Both the position numbers and the translations under genes were made by a program. The notes under the pieces are model-generated. The model saw only the letters and a list, made by a program, of their open reading frames with translations, searched no databases and was not told the DNA's origin. This document shows positions 39,869 to 47,828 of a DNA stretch of 62,180 nt, one piece after another. Where the stretch lies: contig NZ_JAVKPH010000023.1 in assembly GCF_031432425.1 (NCBI RefSeq), positions 1 through 62,180 of the forward strand, in the 5' to 3' direction. Each line of letters opens with the position of its first letter. The stretch's first letter is position 1. This DNA is from Ruixingdingia sedimenti (GTDB taxonomy: Bacteria > Pseudomonadota > Alphaproteobacteria > Rhodobacterales > Rhodobacteraceae).

Positions 39869-40281
39869 AACGGCACCTCCGCCGTTGCGGCGATGCGCGA
39901 CATCTCGGCGCCGTAGCCTTCCAGCACCTCTTCGATCAGCGCCGTGACGTCGGCCGCCGTGAGATCGCGAAGCCGCTTGTCCCAGCCGATCCGGTCCATC
40001 GTCTGGCCCAGACGCTTCATCACCAGCGCGATGGCCGCGCGCTCTTCCTCGGTCATTCCCTGCATGGTCAGTCCTTTGCGATGGCTGGCCGCGAACCAAG
40101 CCTGGCAGGACATCGAGCAGAACCAGCGATGCTTGCGGGGGCGTGGTTTGGCCGGGTTGAAGAAGCCGAGGCCTTGCGCGGGACGCAGGCAGACGGCGCA
40201 GGGCTCGAAGCGTGGGTGCCAAAGGCGTGCACGGTCAGAATCCTGGTCGGGTGCAGATGCGATTTCCGCGACATGGGTCAC
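39865..40281 (-). CDS. DUF6511-type phage protein
   Basis: A 138-aa protein. N-terminal LWHPRFEPCAVCLRPAQGLGFFNPAKPRPRKHRWFCSMSCQAWFAA is a CxxC...CxxxC zinc-binding module. The middle MTEEERAAIALVMKRLGQTMDRIGWDKRLRDLTAADVTALIEEVLEGY is helical and resembles DUF6511. It is coupled by overlap to the helicase gene upstream. Probably a replication or recombination accessory protein. Confidence 0.75.
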   Translation of the reverse strand: MTHVAEIASAPDQDSDRARLWHPRFEPCAVCLRPAQGLGFFNPAKPRPRKHRWFCSMSCQAWFAASHRKGLTMQGMTEEERAAIALVMKRLGQTMDRIGWDKRLRDLTAADVTALIEEVLEGYGAEMSRIAATAEVPF

Positions 40282-41969
40282 GCCGCCCTCCCGATGTCCG
40301 GGCTGGCACGGCCAACGAGCTGGCGGATTTCGCGCTTGTTGAAACCGAAGGTCATCAGCGCCGAGGCGCGATAGCGGGTCAGGCCATAGTCCTGCCGGAA
40401 CTCGGGCGGCAGATATTGCAGCTGCTTCTCGGTGGCCGCCTGCTTCAGCCAGCCCTTCGATTTGAAGGCACTCTCGTCGGTCTCGTATTCGTTCAGCCAG
40501 TCATCGGCCTGTGCGAGACAGACCGTCCGCTCCCCCAAGCCCAAAAGCCGGGGCGCGCGGCCCTTCGCACCGCCCACCGCGTGCCAGCGGCCACCCAGAA
40601 AGAAGATCCCGCCCCAGGCGTTGAAGCCGTTGGCCATCAGCGCGGCATCATCACCGAAGAGATCGACCCATGCGAAGCTTGACCGCTTCAGAAGGTCGAT
40701 CTCGGACATGATGAAACCCGAGAGCGGGACGCCATCCTGGCCTTCGCCGGGCTCCTCGACGTCGTGCGAGAACACCTCGCCGCAAAGCGGGCATTCCATG
40801 GCGGCCAGCGGGATTTCAGCCTCGCAGGCCGGACAGGTCTTCGTCGGCGCCTCACCTGTCTCGGTCTTGCCGTCCAGATCAACATCTTGTTCCAGCGTGC
40901 CGTGGATCAGGCTCGACGTGCCGAAGTCCAGCACGATGCAGTCGGTCTTGACGACACCGGGGTGTTCCTCGGGGACGACAGTGCGCAGGCCCCGCCCGAC
41001 CATCTGGATCATCGTGGACTTGTAGGAGCTCGGTCGCAGCAGCACGACGCAGGAGGTGGGCGGATGGTCCCAGCCCTCGGTCAGCACGGCCACGTTGACG
41101 ATGACGCGGATTTCGCCTGAGGCATAGGCAGCGAGGATGCCGCGACGCGTGCCGGCATCAAGATCGCCATGGATGACGGCCGCCGAAACCCCTGCGCCGT
41201 TGAAGGTGGCGGCGACGTTTTCGGCATGGGCGACGGTGGAACAGAAGACCACGGTGGGCCGCTCGCTCGCCTTTTCCTGCCAATGCCGGACGACCTCGTC
41301 CGTCACCGGCGCGCGGTTCATGATCTGCGCGACCTCGGTCATGTCGTAGTCGGCGGCGCTCTTGCGCACGGCGCGCAGCTGGTCCTGCACGCCGACATCG
41401 ATGACGTAGGTGCGGGGCGGAACGAGGTGGCCCGAGGCGATCAGTTCGCCGAGCCGCACCTGGTCGCCGACATTGTCGAAGATCTCGCGCAGCCCCTTGC
41501 GGTCGCCCCGGTTGGGTGTCGCCGTGACGCCGAAGATCCGACAGGCAGAATTGGCGCCCCGGACATGATCGATGATCCGGCGATAGCTGTCGGCCACTGC
41601 GTGATGCGCCTCGTCGATGACCAGAAGGTCGATCGCGGGCATCGCCGCCAGATTGGCGGGTCGCGAGAGGGTCGGCACCATGGCGAAGGTCGCACGCCCG
41701 GCCCAGCTCTTGGCCTCGGCATCGACGACGGAGGTGGTGATGTCAGGTGCGACCCGGGCGAACTTCGCCCGGTTCTGCGCGGTCAACTCGTCGCGATGCG
41801 CGAGGATGCAGGCCTTTGCATCGCTGCCCTCGAGGGACTTCGCGACGACCGCCGACAGGGCGATGGTCTTGCCGAAGCCCGTCGAGGCGATGCTGAGGGT
41901 GTTGCCGTGATCGCAGAGCGCAGCGAGGCTGCGCTCCACGAAGAGGCTCTGACGGGGGCGAAGGCGCAT
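40278..41969 (-). CDS. DEAD/DEAH-box helicase (superfamily 2)
   Basis: A 563-aa protein: RPRQSLFVERSLAAL (Q-motif-like), LSIASTGFGKTIALSA (Walker A), LLVIDEAHHAVADSYRR (DEAH), FGVTATPNRGD (motif III), VIHGDLDAGTRRGIL, NVAVLTEGWDHPPTSCVVLLRP and QMVGRGLRTV (motif VI). After the helicase core comes a zinc ribbon (CPACEAEIPLAAMECPLCGEVF) and a C-terminal helical region. It resembles phage UvsW/RecG-type branch-processing helicases. Part of the replication-recombination block. Confidence 0.9.
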   Translation of the reverse strand: MRLRPRQSLFVERSLAALCDHGNTLSIASTGFGKTIALSAVVAKSLEGSDAKACILAHRDELTAQNRAKFARVAPDITTSVVDAEAKSWAGRATFAMVPTLSRPANLAAMPAIDLLVIDEAHHAVADSYRRIIDHVRGANSACRIFGVTATPNRGDRKGLREIFDNVGDQVRLGELIASGHLVPPRTYVIDVGVQDQLRAVRKSAADYDMTEVAQIMNRAPVTDEVVRHWQEKASERPTVVFCSTVAHAENVAATFNGAGVSAAVIHGDLDAGTRRGILAAYASGEIRVIVNVAVLTEGWDHPPTSCVVLLRPSSYKSTMIQMVGRGLRTVVPEEHPGVVKTDCIVLDFGTSSLIHGTLEQDVDLDGKTETGEAPTKTCPACEAEIPLAAMECPLCGEVFSHDVEEPGEGQDGVPLSGFIMSEIDLLKRSSFAWVDLFGDDAALMANGFNAWGGIFFLGGRWHAVGGAKGRAPRLLGLGERTVCLAQADDWLNEYETDESAFKSKGWLKQAATEKQLQYLPPEFRQDYGLTRYRASALMTFGFNKREIRQLVGRASPDIGRAA

Positions 41970-41980
41970 GGGTCAGGCCC

Positions 41981-42580
41981 TCACTGCGCCCAGGAGGGCC
42001 GACCCGGCACCGGTGACGCGGGCTGCGCCTGGACCGGCTGCTGCGGCGCGGGTTGCGCGGGCGGGTGGTAGCCGGGCTGCGCGGACAACCCCATATGTTG
42101 GGCGTAATCCCGATGGTCCGGCGTCACCGCGCTGCGGATTTCGTTCTTGTCATCACCGCTGGCATCGGTGCCGACATCGATCCGGGCGAGGAACTCAATC
42201 CCATCCAGATCCCCGAGCCCGTTGATCCGGCGCGCCGCCTGCGCTTGCGGGGACTGGTCCTTGTCCGAAATCCCGCGCGCCGAGTTCAGCATGCCGCGGA
42301 TCATGCTGCGGCCCATGTTCGCCCAATCCGGTCCCTTCGGGCTGTAAAGCCCGATCAGCGTGAAGATCTTGCGCCGGGCGTACTGGCCCTCGGTCACCGT
42401 GAACTCGCCGTTCAGGTATACGGCGCCGGTCGAGCCACGGGTGGCATAGCCACCTGTCCAGCCCTGCGACGGGTCGTCGAAACCGCCGGGGCGGATCGTC
42501 AGCCGCACCTTGGCCAGCGTGCCCTTGGGGATGAGGTTGGTGTTGGACTGCGCGTCGTTGAAGTCGTTCCAGGAACCCAT
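41981..42580 (-). CDS. Putative single-strand DNA-binding partner protein
   Basis: A 199-aa protein. The first 130 residues are beta-rich (IPKGTLAKVRLTIRPGGFDDPSQGW, GAVYLNGEFTVTEGQYARRKIFTLIGLYS). It ends in a long Pro/Gln-rich tail (PPAQPAPQQPVQAQPASPVPGRPSWAQ). An OB-like core with an unstructured acidic or Gln-rich tail is the layout of phage SSBs (DUF669-like), and the gene lies next to a Sak4-like ATPase, the usual pairing. SSB assignment is inference. Confidence 0.6.
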   Translation of the reverse strand: MGSWNDFNDAQSNTNLIPKGTLAKVRLTIRPGGFDDPSQGWTGGYATRGSTGAVYLNGEFTVTEGQYARRKIFTLIGLYSPKGPDWANMGRSMIRGMLNSARGISDKDQSPQAQAARRINGLGDLDGIEFLARIDVGTDASGDDKNEIRSAVTPDHRDYAQHMGLSAQPGYHPPAQPAPQQPVQAQPASPVPGRPSWAQ

Positions 42581-42599
42581 GGGGTGTGTCCTTTGCGGA

Positions 42600-43469
42600 T
42601 CAGGATTGCGGATTGGGGTGATCGGCCGCGCCCTCAGCGGGCGGCGTGAAGGTCAGGCGCCTTGGCGCGGGCGTGCCGGGCGCGCGGATCTTGTCCATCA
42701 GACGGCCGAGATGCGGCTCTTCCACAGGACCAAGGCGACCCGATCGGTCCTTGGCCGGAAAGCCCCAGGGGTTGATGGTGTGGCAGACGAAGGCACGGTA
42801 GGGATCGCCGCCCTCCGCCTTGAGCTCGGCCATGGTGATCACCTCGTCGACGATCCCCGGCAGCTCGAGCCCGGTCTTCGAGCCGTCGATCTGCGGCTGG
42901 AAAATGCGCCGGTTGAAGTCGTCGAACTTCTCGTCGAGGATCCCCACGAACCAGACGTTCCGGCCCCGGGTGTGCTGGAGGTGGGTCAGCCAGGCGATCA
43001 TCTCGCGCCCGTGCAACCCGTAGGCCCCGCGCACATCCGGCTTGCCGGTCTTTTCCGACACCGCCTCGGGTTGGCCCTTGCACCATTGGAAGCAGAGCCG
43101 CCCCGCCACGGTGATCGAGTCGACGAAGATGGTGTCGTAGCGATCGAGCGCGGCCGGATCGCCGAACTTCTGGCAGACGGCGGCATGATGCGCGGGGCTG
43201 TAGGGCTGTTCGTCGCGCAGCGCCGGATTGGGCCCGCCGATGAAGACCGCGAAATCCCGACACTCCGCCCATGTGCGCGGCCGGATGCTGTCACCCGGCC
43301 AGCCCTCGATGGCTAGATCGCCCGCCTCGAGGTCGATGAACAACGTGCGGGCCGGGTCGAGCGTCCAGAGGAGGCTGGTCTTGCCGATGCCGGACTTTCC
43401 GAAGATGCAGCCCTTGATGCCGCGCGGCTCGGCCAACCGCTGATCGGCGGTGATGATCGGCAGGCTCAC
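42600..43469 (-). CDS. Sak4-like RecA-fold ATPase (AAA)
   Basis: A 289-aa protein: GIKGCIFGKSGIGKTSLLWTL (Walker A GKSGIGKT), LFIDLEAGDLAI, YDTIFVDSITVAGRLCFQW (Walker B), HGREMIAWLTHLQHTRGRNVWFVGIL, DGSKTGLELPGIVDEVITM. This is the phage nucleotide-binding (Sak4-type single-strand annealing) family. With SSB and the exonuclease it would carry out homologous recombination of phage DNA. It overlaps the next upstream gene by ATGA. Confidence 0.85.
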   Translation of the reverse strand: MSLPIITADQRLAEPRGIKGCIFGKSGIGKTSLLWTLDPARTLFIDLEAGDLAIEGWPGDSIRPRTWAECRDFAVFIGGPNPALRDEQPYSPAHHAAVCQKFGDPAALDRYDTIFVDSITVAGRLCFQWCKGQPEAVSEKTGKPDVRGAYGLHGREMIAWLTHLQHTRGRNVWFVGILDEKFDDFNRRIFQPQIDGSKTGLELPGIVDEVITMAELKAEGGDPYRAFVCHTINPWGFPAKDRSGRLGPVEEPHLGRLMDKIRAPGTPAPRRLTFTPPAEGAADHPNPQS

Positions 43470-43954
43470 GCGCGATCCTCCTGGGGCAGCAGGTCGATCT
43501 TCAGCGTGCCGGTCTTGACGGTGCGGGCGGGCTCGAAGCCCTGGCGGATCGCCTCGGGCCAGGCGACATAGGCACGTTCGGGCACCTTGAAGCTGATCTC
43601 GACATATTCGGCCGGATCCTCACCTGCGGCGCGGATGCGCTCGACCATCGCCGCGAGCTTGGCCTGGTCCCATTCGACGCGCTTCGGCAGGTCGGCGACC
43701 ACCGTGAAATCGCCATCGACGAGGCGGACGGTGCCGGTGTCCTTGCCGCAGGCGCGGCGTGCCTCGGCGGCGCGGGCGGCGTAGCGGACCTCGAGTGCCG
43801 TGGAAAACCGCGCGGTGACAGCCTTCATCTGTTTGGCGGCAGCAGCAATCTCGCGCTGCAGAGCGGCCAGAAGCTCGACGGGAAGCTGGGCGATCTCGCC
43901 CGCGGGCAGGTTGATCAGCTGATCGATGCTGGGGGTGTTCAGTGGGAACGTCAT
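43466..43954 (-). CDS. Conserved phage protein, replication block
   Basis: A 162-aa protein: an N-terminal helical part (LPAGEIAQLPVELLAALQREIAAAAKQMKAVTARFSTALEVRYAARAAEARRACGKDTGT), then VRLVDGDFTVVADLPKRVEWDQAKLAAMVERIRAAGEDPAEYVEISFKVPERAYVAWPEAIRQGFEPARTVKTG. Always found beside Sak4-like genes in these phages, in my recollection. No enzyme motif. It may be a recombination mediator. Confidence 0.7.
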   Translation of the reverse strand: MTFPLNTPSIDQLINLPAGEIAQLPVELLAALQREIAAAAKQMKAVTARFSTALEVRYAARAAEARRACGKDTGTVRLVDGDFTVVADLPKRVEWDQAKLAAMVERIRAAGEDPAEYVEISFKVPERAYVAWPEAIRQGFEPARTVKTGTLKIDLLPQEDRA

Positions 43955-43980
43955 GGGGGTCTCCGTGATGGGGGATAGGG

Positions 43981-44346
43981 TCAGGCGGCCTCGAGAAGGC
44001 GCATGGAAAGGGCGGGACCGGCCTGGCGGGGTCTGGCCCGGGCGATGGCGATGTAGGCGAACTGGTCGGGGCCGATCCGGGCCTGCACGAGGTGGACAAG
44101 ACCCTGCTCGGCGGCACGCAGGGCGGCCGATGCCACCAGGCGCAGGGCGCGCTGCTGTTCAGCGGGCAGCTTCGAGATGACGGAGGTCGCGTCGACCGCG
44201 AGAAAGCCGCGATGGTAGACCAGCGTCTCGCCGGGTGCGGCCTGCGCGATCCAGGCCGAAAGCCCGACCTCGTCGAGCGCAGGTCCAACCGCGCCGAAGA
44301 TCGACACGACGCCGGTGGCGCGGAGGATGGAATGGCGGGCCATCAT
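43981..44346 (-). CDS. Conserved phage hypothetical protein
   Basis: A 121-aa protein: GLSAWIAQAAPGETLVYHRGFLAVDATSVISKLPAEQQRALRLVASAALRAAEQGLVHLVQARIGPDQFAYIAIAR. The 'APGE...YHRGFLA' phrase and the C-terminal 'G...LVQ.R.GP..F.YIA..R' are recurring features in alphaproteobacterial phage and genomic-island proteins. Possibly a winged-helix domain. ATGA overlap with the HTH gene upstream. Confidence 0.7.
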   Translation of the reverse strand: MMARHSILRATGVVSIFGAVGPALDEVGLSAWIAQAAPGETLVYHRGFLAVDATSVISKLPAEQQRALRLVASAALRAAEQGLVHLVQARIGPDQFAYIAIARARPRQAGPALSMRLLEAA

Positions 44347-44546
44347 GCCGCGCCCCGATCCGCAGTGCTGCGCCGCTGGCGGGCCTGCTCATAGGCCAGC
44401 ACATCCTCGAGCCGGTAGACCACGCGGCCGCCGATCTTCAGGAAGGCCGGGCCCTCGCCGGTCCAGCGCCAGCGTTCAAGAGTGCGCGCCGAAATGCTCC
44501 AGCGTGCGGCAAGTTCGGTCTGGTTCAGGCAGGTTCTGGTCTGCAT
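44343..44546 (-). CDS. Excisionase/AlpA-like helix-turn-helix protein
   Basis: A 67-aa protein: LNQTELAARWSISARTLERWRWTGEGPAFLKIGGRVVYRLEDVLAYEQARQRRS, a MerR/AlpA-type winged helix. Such proteins act as excisionases or early transcription activators. It is the second leftward gene from the repressor. Since no integrase is visible, an excision role cannot be confirmed. Confidence 0.82.
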   Translation of the reverse strand: MQTRTCLNQTELAARWSISARTLERWRWTGEGPAFLKIGGRVVYRLEDVLAYEQARQRRSTADRGAA

Positions 44547-44748
44547 CGTCCTCTCCCGGTGTGTCGTTGGGAGGAAGATGCACGGCGCGATGCGGGGATG
44601 TCGTCGGGATCAGAGTGGGATACGGCGGGGGATCAGCCGGACCGTTTCAATCATGGGGCGAATCGTGTGTCGGTGGGATCGCCATCCCCCTTCATCCCCC
44701 GGCGCATCCCTCAGCAGCGCGACGGGAAGAAGGCACTGAGCGTCCGAC

Positions 44749-45432
44749 TCAGAGTCCCGCGAGCCGATAGGCCCCGCGACCGTTCGACTCGATCAGCAGC
44801 GGCCAGTCCTTCTTGGACTTGAAGACGTCGGCCATCTTGAGGCTGCGCGACCCGGCCCGTGAGAGCACCGCCTTGCCGCTTTGCCACGGATCGCCCCGCT
44901 TTGCCGCCGCATGCAGGATCTGCACGACCTGAGCCTGGATCGGACCGAGCCGGAATTCGTGGCCATTGCAGCGGACGCTGTGGTAGTCGGAAGATGCGTG
45001 GAACCCGCCAGCAGGCTTCAGGCCGGAGGCACCGCCAAACCCTGTCGCCGCCTCGAAACGGTCGCGTTCTTCGCGCCTTAGAACAAGATCGGGCTTGCGG
45101 ATCGTCAGGCTCTCGCGCGCGCCATAGAAGCAGGCATAGTCCGCCTTCGCTGTCCGGAACCGGGTGATGCTGACCTCGCCAAGGCGGAAGAGCTGGAAGA
45201 CGTCCTGGACGTGCAAGTCCAGGAGCCCGTTGAACGAGGACCGCGCGGTGGGGATCGAGAAGCGCTGGCCATCGTCGGTCTCCTCGAAGTCGCCGAACTC
45301 GATAGGCAGATTGAGGATGCGGACTGACATCCGCAGCTGGTCGTTCTCGGCCAGATAGACCAGGTCGACCTCGGGCATCGACCAGCGGGCGAGGACTTCC
45401 GGTAGGGTAAAATACGCCTTCTCGATCTCCAT
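44749..45432 (-). CDS. Early leftward phage protein, HTH-like
   Basis: A 227-aa protein. The N-terminal MEIEKAYFTLPEVLARWSMPEVDLVYLAENDQLRMSVRIL looks like a phage helix-turn-helix (excisionase-like) module. The C-terminal HEFRLGPIQAQVVQILHAAAKRGDPWQSGKAVL and the following basic stretch resemble a second winged helix. It is the first gene leftward from the divergent promoter controlled by the CI-like repressor, in the position of Cro or an early activator. An ATG at 45507 is an alternative start but would overlap the promoter. Confidence 0.65.
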   Translation of the reverse strand: MEIEKAYFTLPEVLARWSMPEVDLVYLAENDQLRMSVRILNLPIEFGDFEETDDGQRFSIPTARSSFNGLLDLHVQDVFQLFRLGEVSITRFRTAKADYACFYGARESLTIRKPDLVLRREERDRFEAATGFGGASGLKPAGGFHASSDYHSVRCNGHEFRLGPIQAQVVQILHAAAKRGDPWQSGKAVLSRAGSRSLKMADVFKSKKDWPLLIESNGRGAYRLAGL

Positions 45433-45469
45433 CCGGGCCCCCGATTCCAGTGCAATCTGTTTGGCTTTT

Positions 45470-45509
45470 GTTCTAGTCGCTTGACGATCCCAATTCAATC
45501 CTGTCATAT
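45470..45509. promoter_or_regulatory. Divergent promoters of repressor and early operon
   Basis: Rightward: TTGACG (45481-45486), 17 bases, TCATAT (45504-45509), leading to the repressor ATG at 45541. Leftward (minus strand): TTGAAT (45498-45493), 17 bases, TAGAAC (45475-45470), leading to the early gene. The two promoters overlap, so transcription from one excludes the other. The section between carries related TATCCCATC/TTATCC and GGGAT elements that could be repressor operators. This is the immunity switch of the prophage. Confidence 0.6.
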
Positions 45510-45540
45510 CCCATCTTATCCACAATCCGTTGGGGACAAC

Positions 45541-46218
45541 ATGATCGAGACCCATACCCTGGCCGACCGCCTGCGAGCCCGCGCCGACCAACTGGGCCTG
45601 GCACCGGCCCATGTTGCAGAGATGGCCGGGGTCAACCGCTCCTTCGTCTATGACATCCTGCGCGGACGGTCCTCGCGCCCCAGCATCGACCGGCTGGCCG
45701 ATGTGGCCCGTGTGCTGAAGGTGGACCGCGAGTGGCTGATCCATGGCATCGGCGAGATCGAGGGCCCCTCCCCGTTCACCGAGAACCCCGATGATACCTT
45801 CGTGGCGATCGCGCATGCCACACCCCGCCCTGCGATGGGTGGCGGCGCAGTTGTGACCGAGGATGGCGACACGCCCGGCCGCGCCTACCACTTCCGCCAG
45901 TCGTGGATCCGCCACAAGCTGAAGGCCAGCCCGTCACAACTCCGGATCATGCATGTCGAAGGCGACAGCATGGTCCCCACGCTGCAGGACGGTGATGCCG
46001 TGCTGGTCGATATGACCCGCCAGCTTCCCAATCCACCCGGCATCTTCGTTCTCGACGACGGCATGGGCCTGGTGGCCAAGCGCCTCGAGCACATCCCCAA
46101 CAGCGACCCGCCCGCTGTCCGCGTGATCTCTGACAACTCCCTCTACCCGGCCTACGAGCGCACGGCCGACGAGATCCGCATCATCGGCCGCATCCGCTGG
46201 TTCGCGCGGGAGATATGA
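45541..46218 (+). CDS. CI/LexA-like phage repressor (Xre + S24 peptidase)
   Basis: A 225-aa protein. N-terminal HTH: LADRLRARADQLGLAPAHVAEMAGVNRSFVYDILRGRSSRPSIDRLADVARVL. C-terminal S24 domain: MHVEGDSMVPTLQDGDAVLVDM (catalytic Ser) and FVLDDGMGLVAKRLEHI (catalytic Lys), followed by VISDNSLYPAYERTADEIRIIGRI. It maintains lysogeny; RecA-driven self-cleavage would induce the phage. No clear Ala-Gly cleavage pair is seen in the linker, so the trigger may differ. The start is the second in-frame ATG, at 45541. Confidence 0.9.
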   Translation: MIETHTLADRLRARADQLGLAPAHVAEMAGVNRSFVYDILRGRSSRPSIDRLADVARVLKVDREWLIHGIGEIEGPSPFTENPDDTFVAIAHATPRPAMGGGAVVTEDGDTPGRAYHFRQSWIRHKLKASPSQLRIMHVEGDSMVPTLQDGDAVLVDMTRQLPNPPGIFVLDDGMGLVAKRLEHIPNSDPPAVRVISDNSLYPAYERTADEIRIIGRIRWFAREI

Positions 46219-46607
46219 GGATGGGTGGTGCCGTTCCCGCCCGGGGCCACGAACGAAAAAGCGCCCGCGAGATTTCTCTCCGGGCGCACCTCTGCGATGT
46301 TTGAAGCTTGCGTCAAGGGGGGCAGGTTTGTCAACGCATTTTTCACCTCTCTTTCAATGCCTTGCATGAGACGTTCGCTCCTCATGCCTGCATCCAATAC
46401 GCAAAGAGAACCGGACCGTAGCTTCAGACGCATGCAGCCTCTGAACCCTGCCGGATTTTCCGGCGGCACTAAAGTCTGAGTAGGATCGCGCCGCTAGCTG
46501 CTAGGCCGCACCGGACACACGTGGGCTTGCCCAAGCGCGGGAATTCGATGGCTGAGTCGCTTGGAACTCTGCAATACTTTGGAGACCAGTAACTTTCCGG
46601 ATATCCG
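46219..46607 (-). other. Region between repressor and sbcD, with a minus-strand terminator
   Basis: A 389-base gap at the right end of the prophage. Its main feature is a GCGCCCG (46261-46267) / CGGGCGC (46281-46287) hairpin with five A's to the left, which on the minus strand reads as a stem followed by TTTTT: a rho-independent terminator stopping leftward transcription. No tRNA gene and no direct repeat that could be an att site were recognised. An 84-codon rightward frame here does not look coding. Confidence 0.5.
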
Positions 46608-47825
46608 ATGCGCATACTTCACACCGCTGACTGGCACATTGGCCAGACCCTGAATGGCTGGTCTCGCGACCATGAACACCGGGCGTTTCTGGATCGTTTG
46701 CATGATGTGATACTGGCGGAAGACGTGGACGCGCTGCTTGTAGCAGGTGATGTCTTCGACGGGATCAATCCTTCCGGCGAAGCGCAACGCCTTCTTTACG
46801 GGGCCATCGCACGCATGGTTCGGTCGCAACCGCATCTGCAGATCATCCTGACCGCGGGCAACCATGATCCTGCACAGCGCCTGGAAGCGCCCGAGGCGGT
46901 GTTGAATGAACTGGGCGTTCATGTCCTTGGCACCTTGCGGCGTGACGCTGGTGGGGTCGATCTTGACCGGCATTTGATCCCGCTACGGGATCGCCATGGG
47001 GCAATACGCGCTCATGTGCTGGCGGTTCCTTTCCTTCGCCAGGCCGATCTGCCGGGCCTGCACCTCGGTGCGGAGCAAGGTGACGAACCCGCCATCACGG
47101 TCGCCGTGCGCGCCCTGCACCGTGAGATGAGCGAGGCCGCTGTTGCCCGTGCCGGTGGATTGCCGCTTCTTGCGATGGGCCACCTCACCTGTTCAGGCGG
47201 ACTCGCCTCGGAAGGGGCAGAGCGCCGCATCCTGATCGGCGGTGAACATGCGGTGCCGCCGGATGTTTTCCCGGCCGAGCTTGGCTATGTCGCACTTGGC
47301 CATCTGCACAGGCCGCAATCGCTGGATGGTGGGCGCGTGCGCTATTCAGGTTCAGCTTTTCCGCTGTCCGCCTCGGAAATTGCCTACGATCATGGCGTGA
47401 CATTGATCGACCTGACAGACGGCATCGCGCATCGGCATGTGCCCATAGACCGCCCCGTCCAGATGTTTCGTCTCCCACCTTCGGGGCACGGAAAGCTGGA
47501 AGATGTGCTGGCAGGGCTCGTCAAGCTTGCCTTGGACCCAGACACCCCGCGTGACGAGCAACCCTTCGTATACTTGTCTCTGACGGCTGATCGTCCCGCA
47601 ACGATGCTCGCTGCCGAAATCGAGACCCTGATGGAGCGGACGCCGGCCCGGCTCGCCGGTCTTTCGATCATTCGCAACGATCAACCAGCAGGAGAACGTC
47701 CGCCCGCGACGCTGGCAGAAACGTCACCCGAAGATCTGTTCCTGTCGGCCTTCGCCGAAGTGCATGGAACGCCCCCGGATCCACATCACCTTGCGGCCTT
47801 CCGCGATGCCCTGTCGGAGGCCTGA
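46608..47825 (+). CDS. sbcD: Exonuclease SbcD (Mre11-like)
   Basis: A 405-aa protein with the phosphodiesterase motifs in order: HTADWHIGQ (I), LLVAGDVFDGIN (II), LTAGNHDPAQR (III), MGHLTCSGG (IV) and VALGHLHRPQSL (V). With SbcC it forms the SbcCD nuclease that cuts hairpins and protein-blocked DNA ends. The gene is complete, full length for the family, and precedes sbcC by three bases. Its partner is broken, so the complex is probably non-functional in this strain. Confidence 0.95.
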   Translation: MRILHTADWHIGQTLNGWSRDHEHRAFLDRLHDVILAEDVDALLVAGDVFDGINPSGEAQRLLYGAIARMVRSQPHLQIILTAGNHDPAQRLEAPEAVLNELGVHVLGTLRRDAGGVDLDRHLIPLRDRHGAIRAHVLAVPFLRQADLPGLHLGAEQGDEPAITVAVRALHREMSEAAVARAGGLPLLAMGHLTCSGGLASEGAERRILIGGEHAVPPDVFPAELGYVALGHLHRPQSLDGGRVRYSGSAFPLSASEIAYDHGVTLIDLTDGIAHRHVPIDRPVQMFRLPPSGHGKLEDVLAGLVKLALDPDTPRDEQPFVYLSLTADRPATMLAAEIETLMERTPARLAGLSIIRNDQPAGERPPATLAETSPEDLFLSAFAEVHGTPPDPHHLAAFRDALSEA

Positions 47826-47828
47826 TTC

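Larger units (their letters stand above)
2132..46218 (-). mobile_element. Tailed (siphovirus-like) prophage, integrase not visible
   Basis: A continuous phage genome read mostly leftward: repressor, recombination and replication genes, methylases, terminase, head, tail, tip and lysis. The ordering is that of lambdoid/siphoviral genomes, with a GpA-type terminase, lambda-type portal, lambda-like decoration protein, long tape measure and BR0599/tip proteins. Many genes overlap by ATGA, showing tight translational coupling. The limits given are those of the first and last genes I consider phage-related; no att repeats or integrase were recognised. The left end may have been lost in the IS5-associated rearrangement. 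Confidence 0.85.

Noticed and set aside
46219..46607. tRNA or att site at the right end of the prophage
   Set aside because: No cloverleaf or direct repeat could be recognised; only a terminator hairpin is clear.
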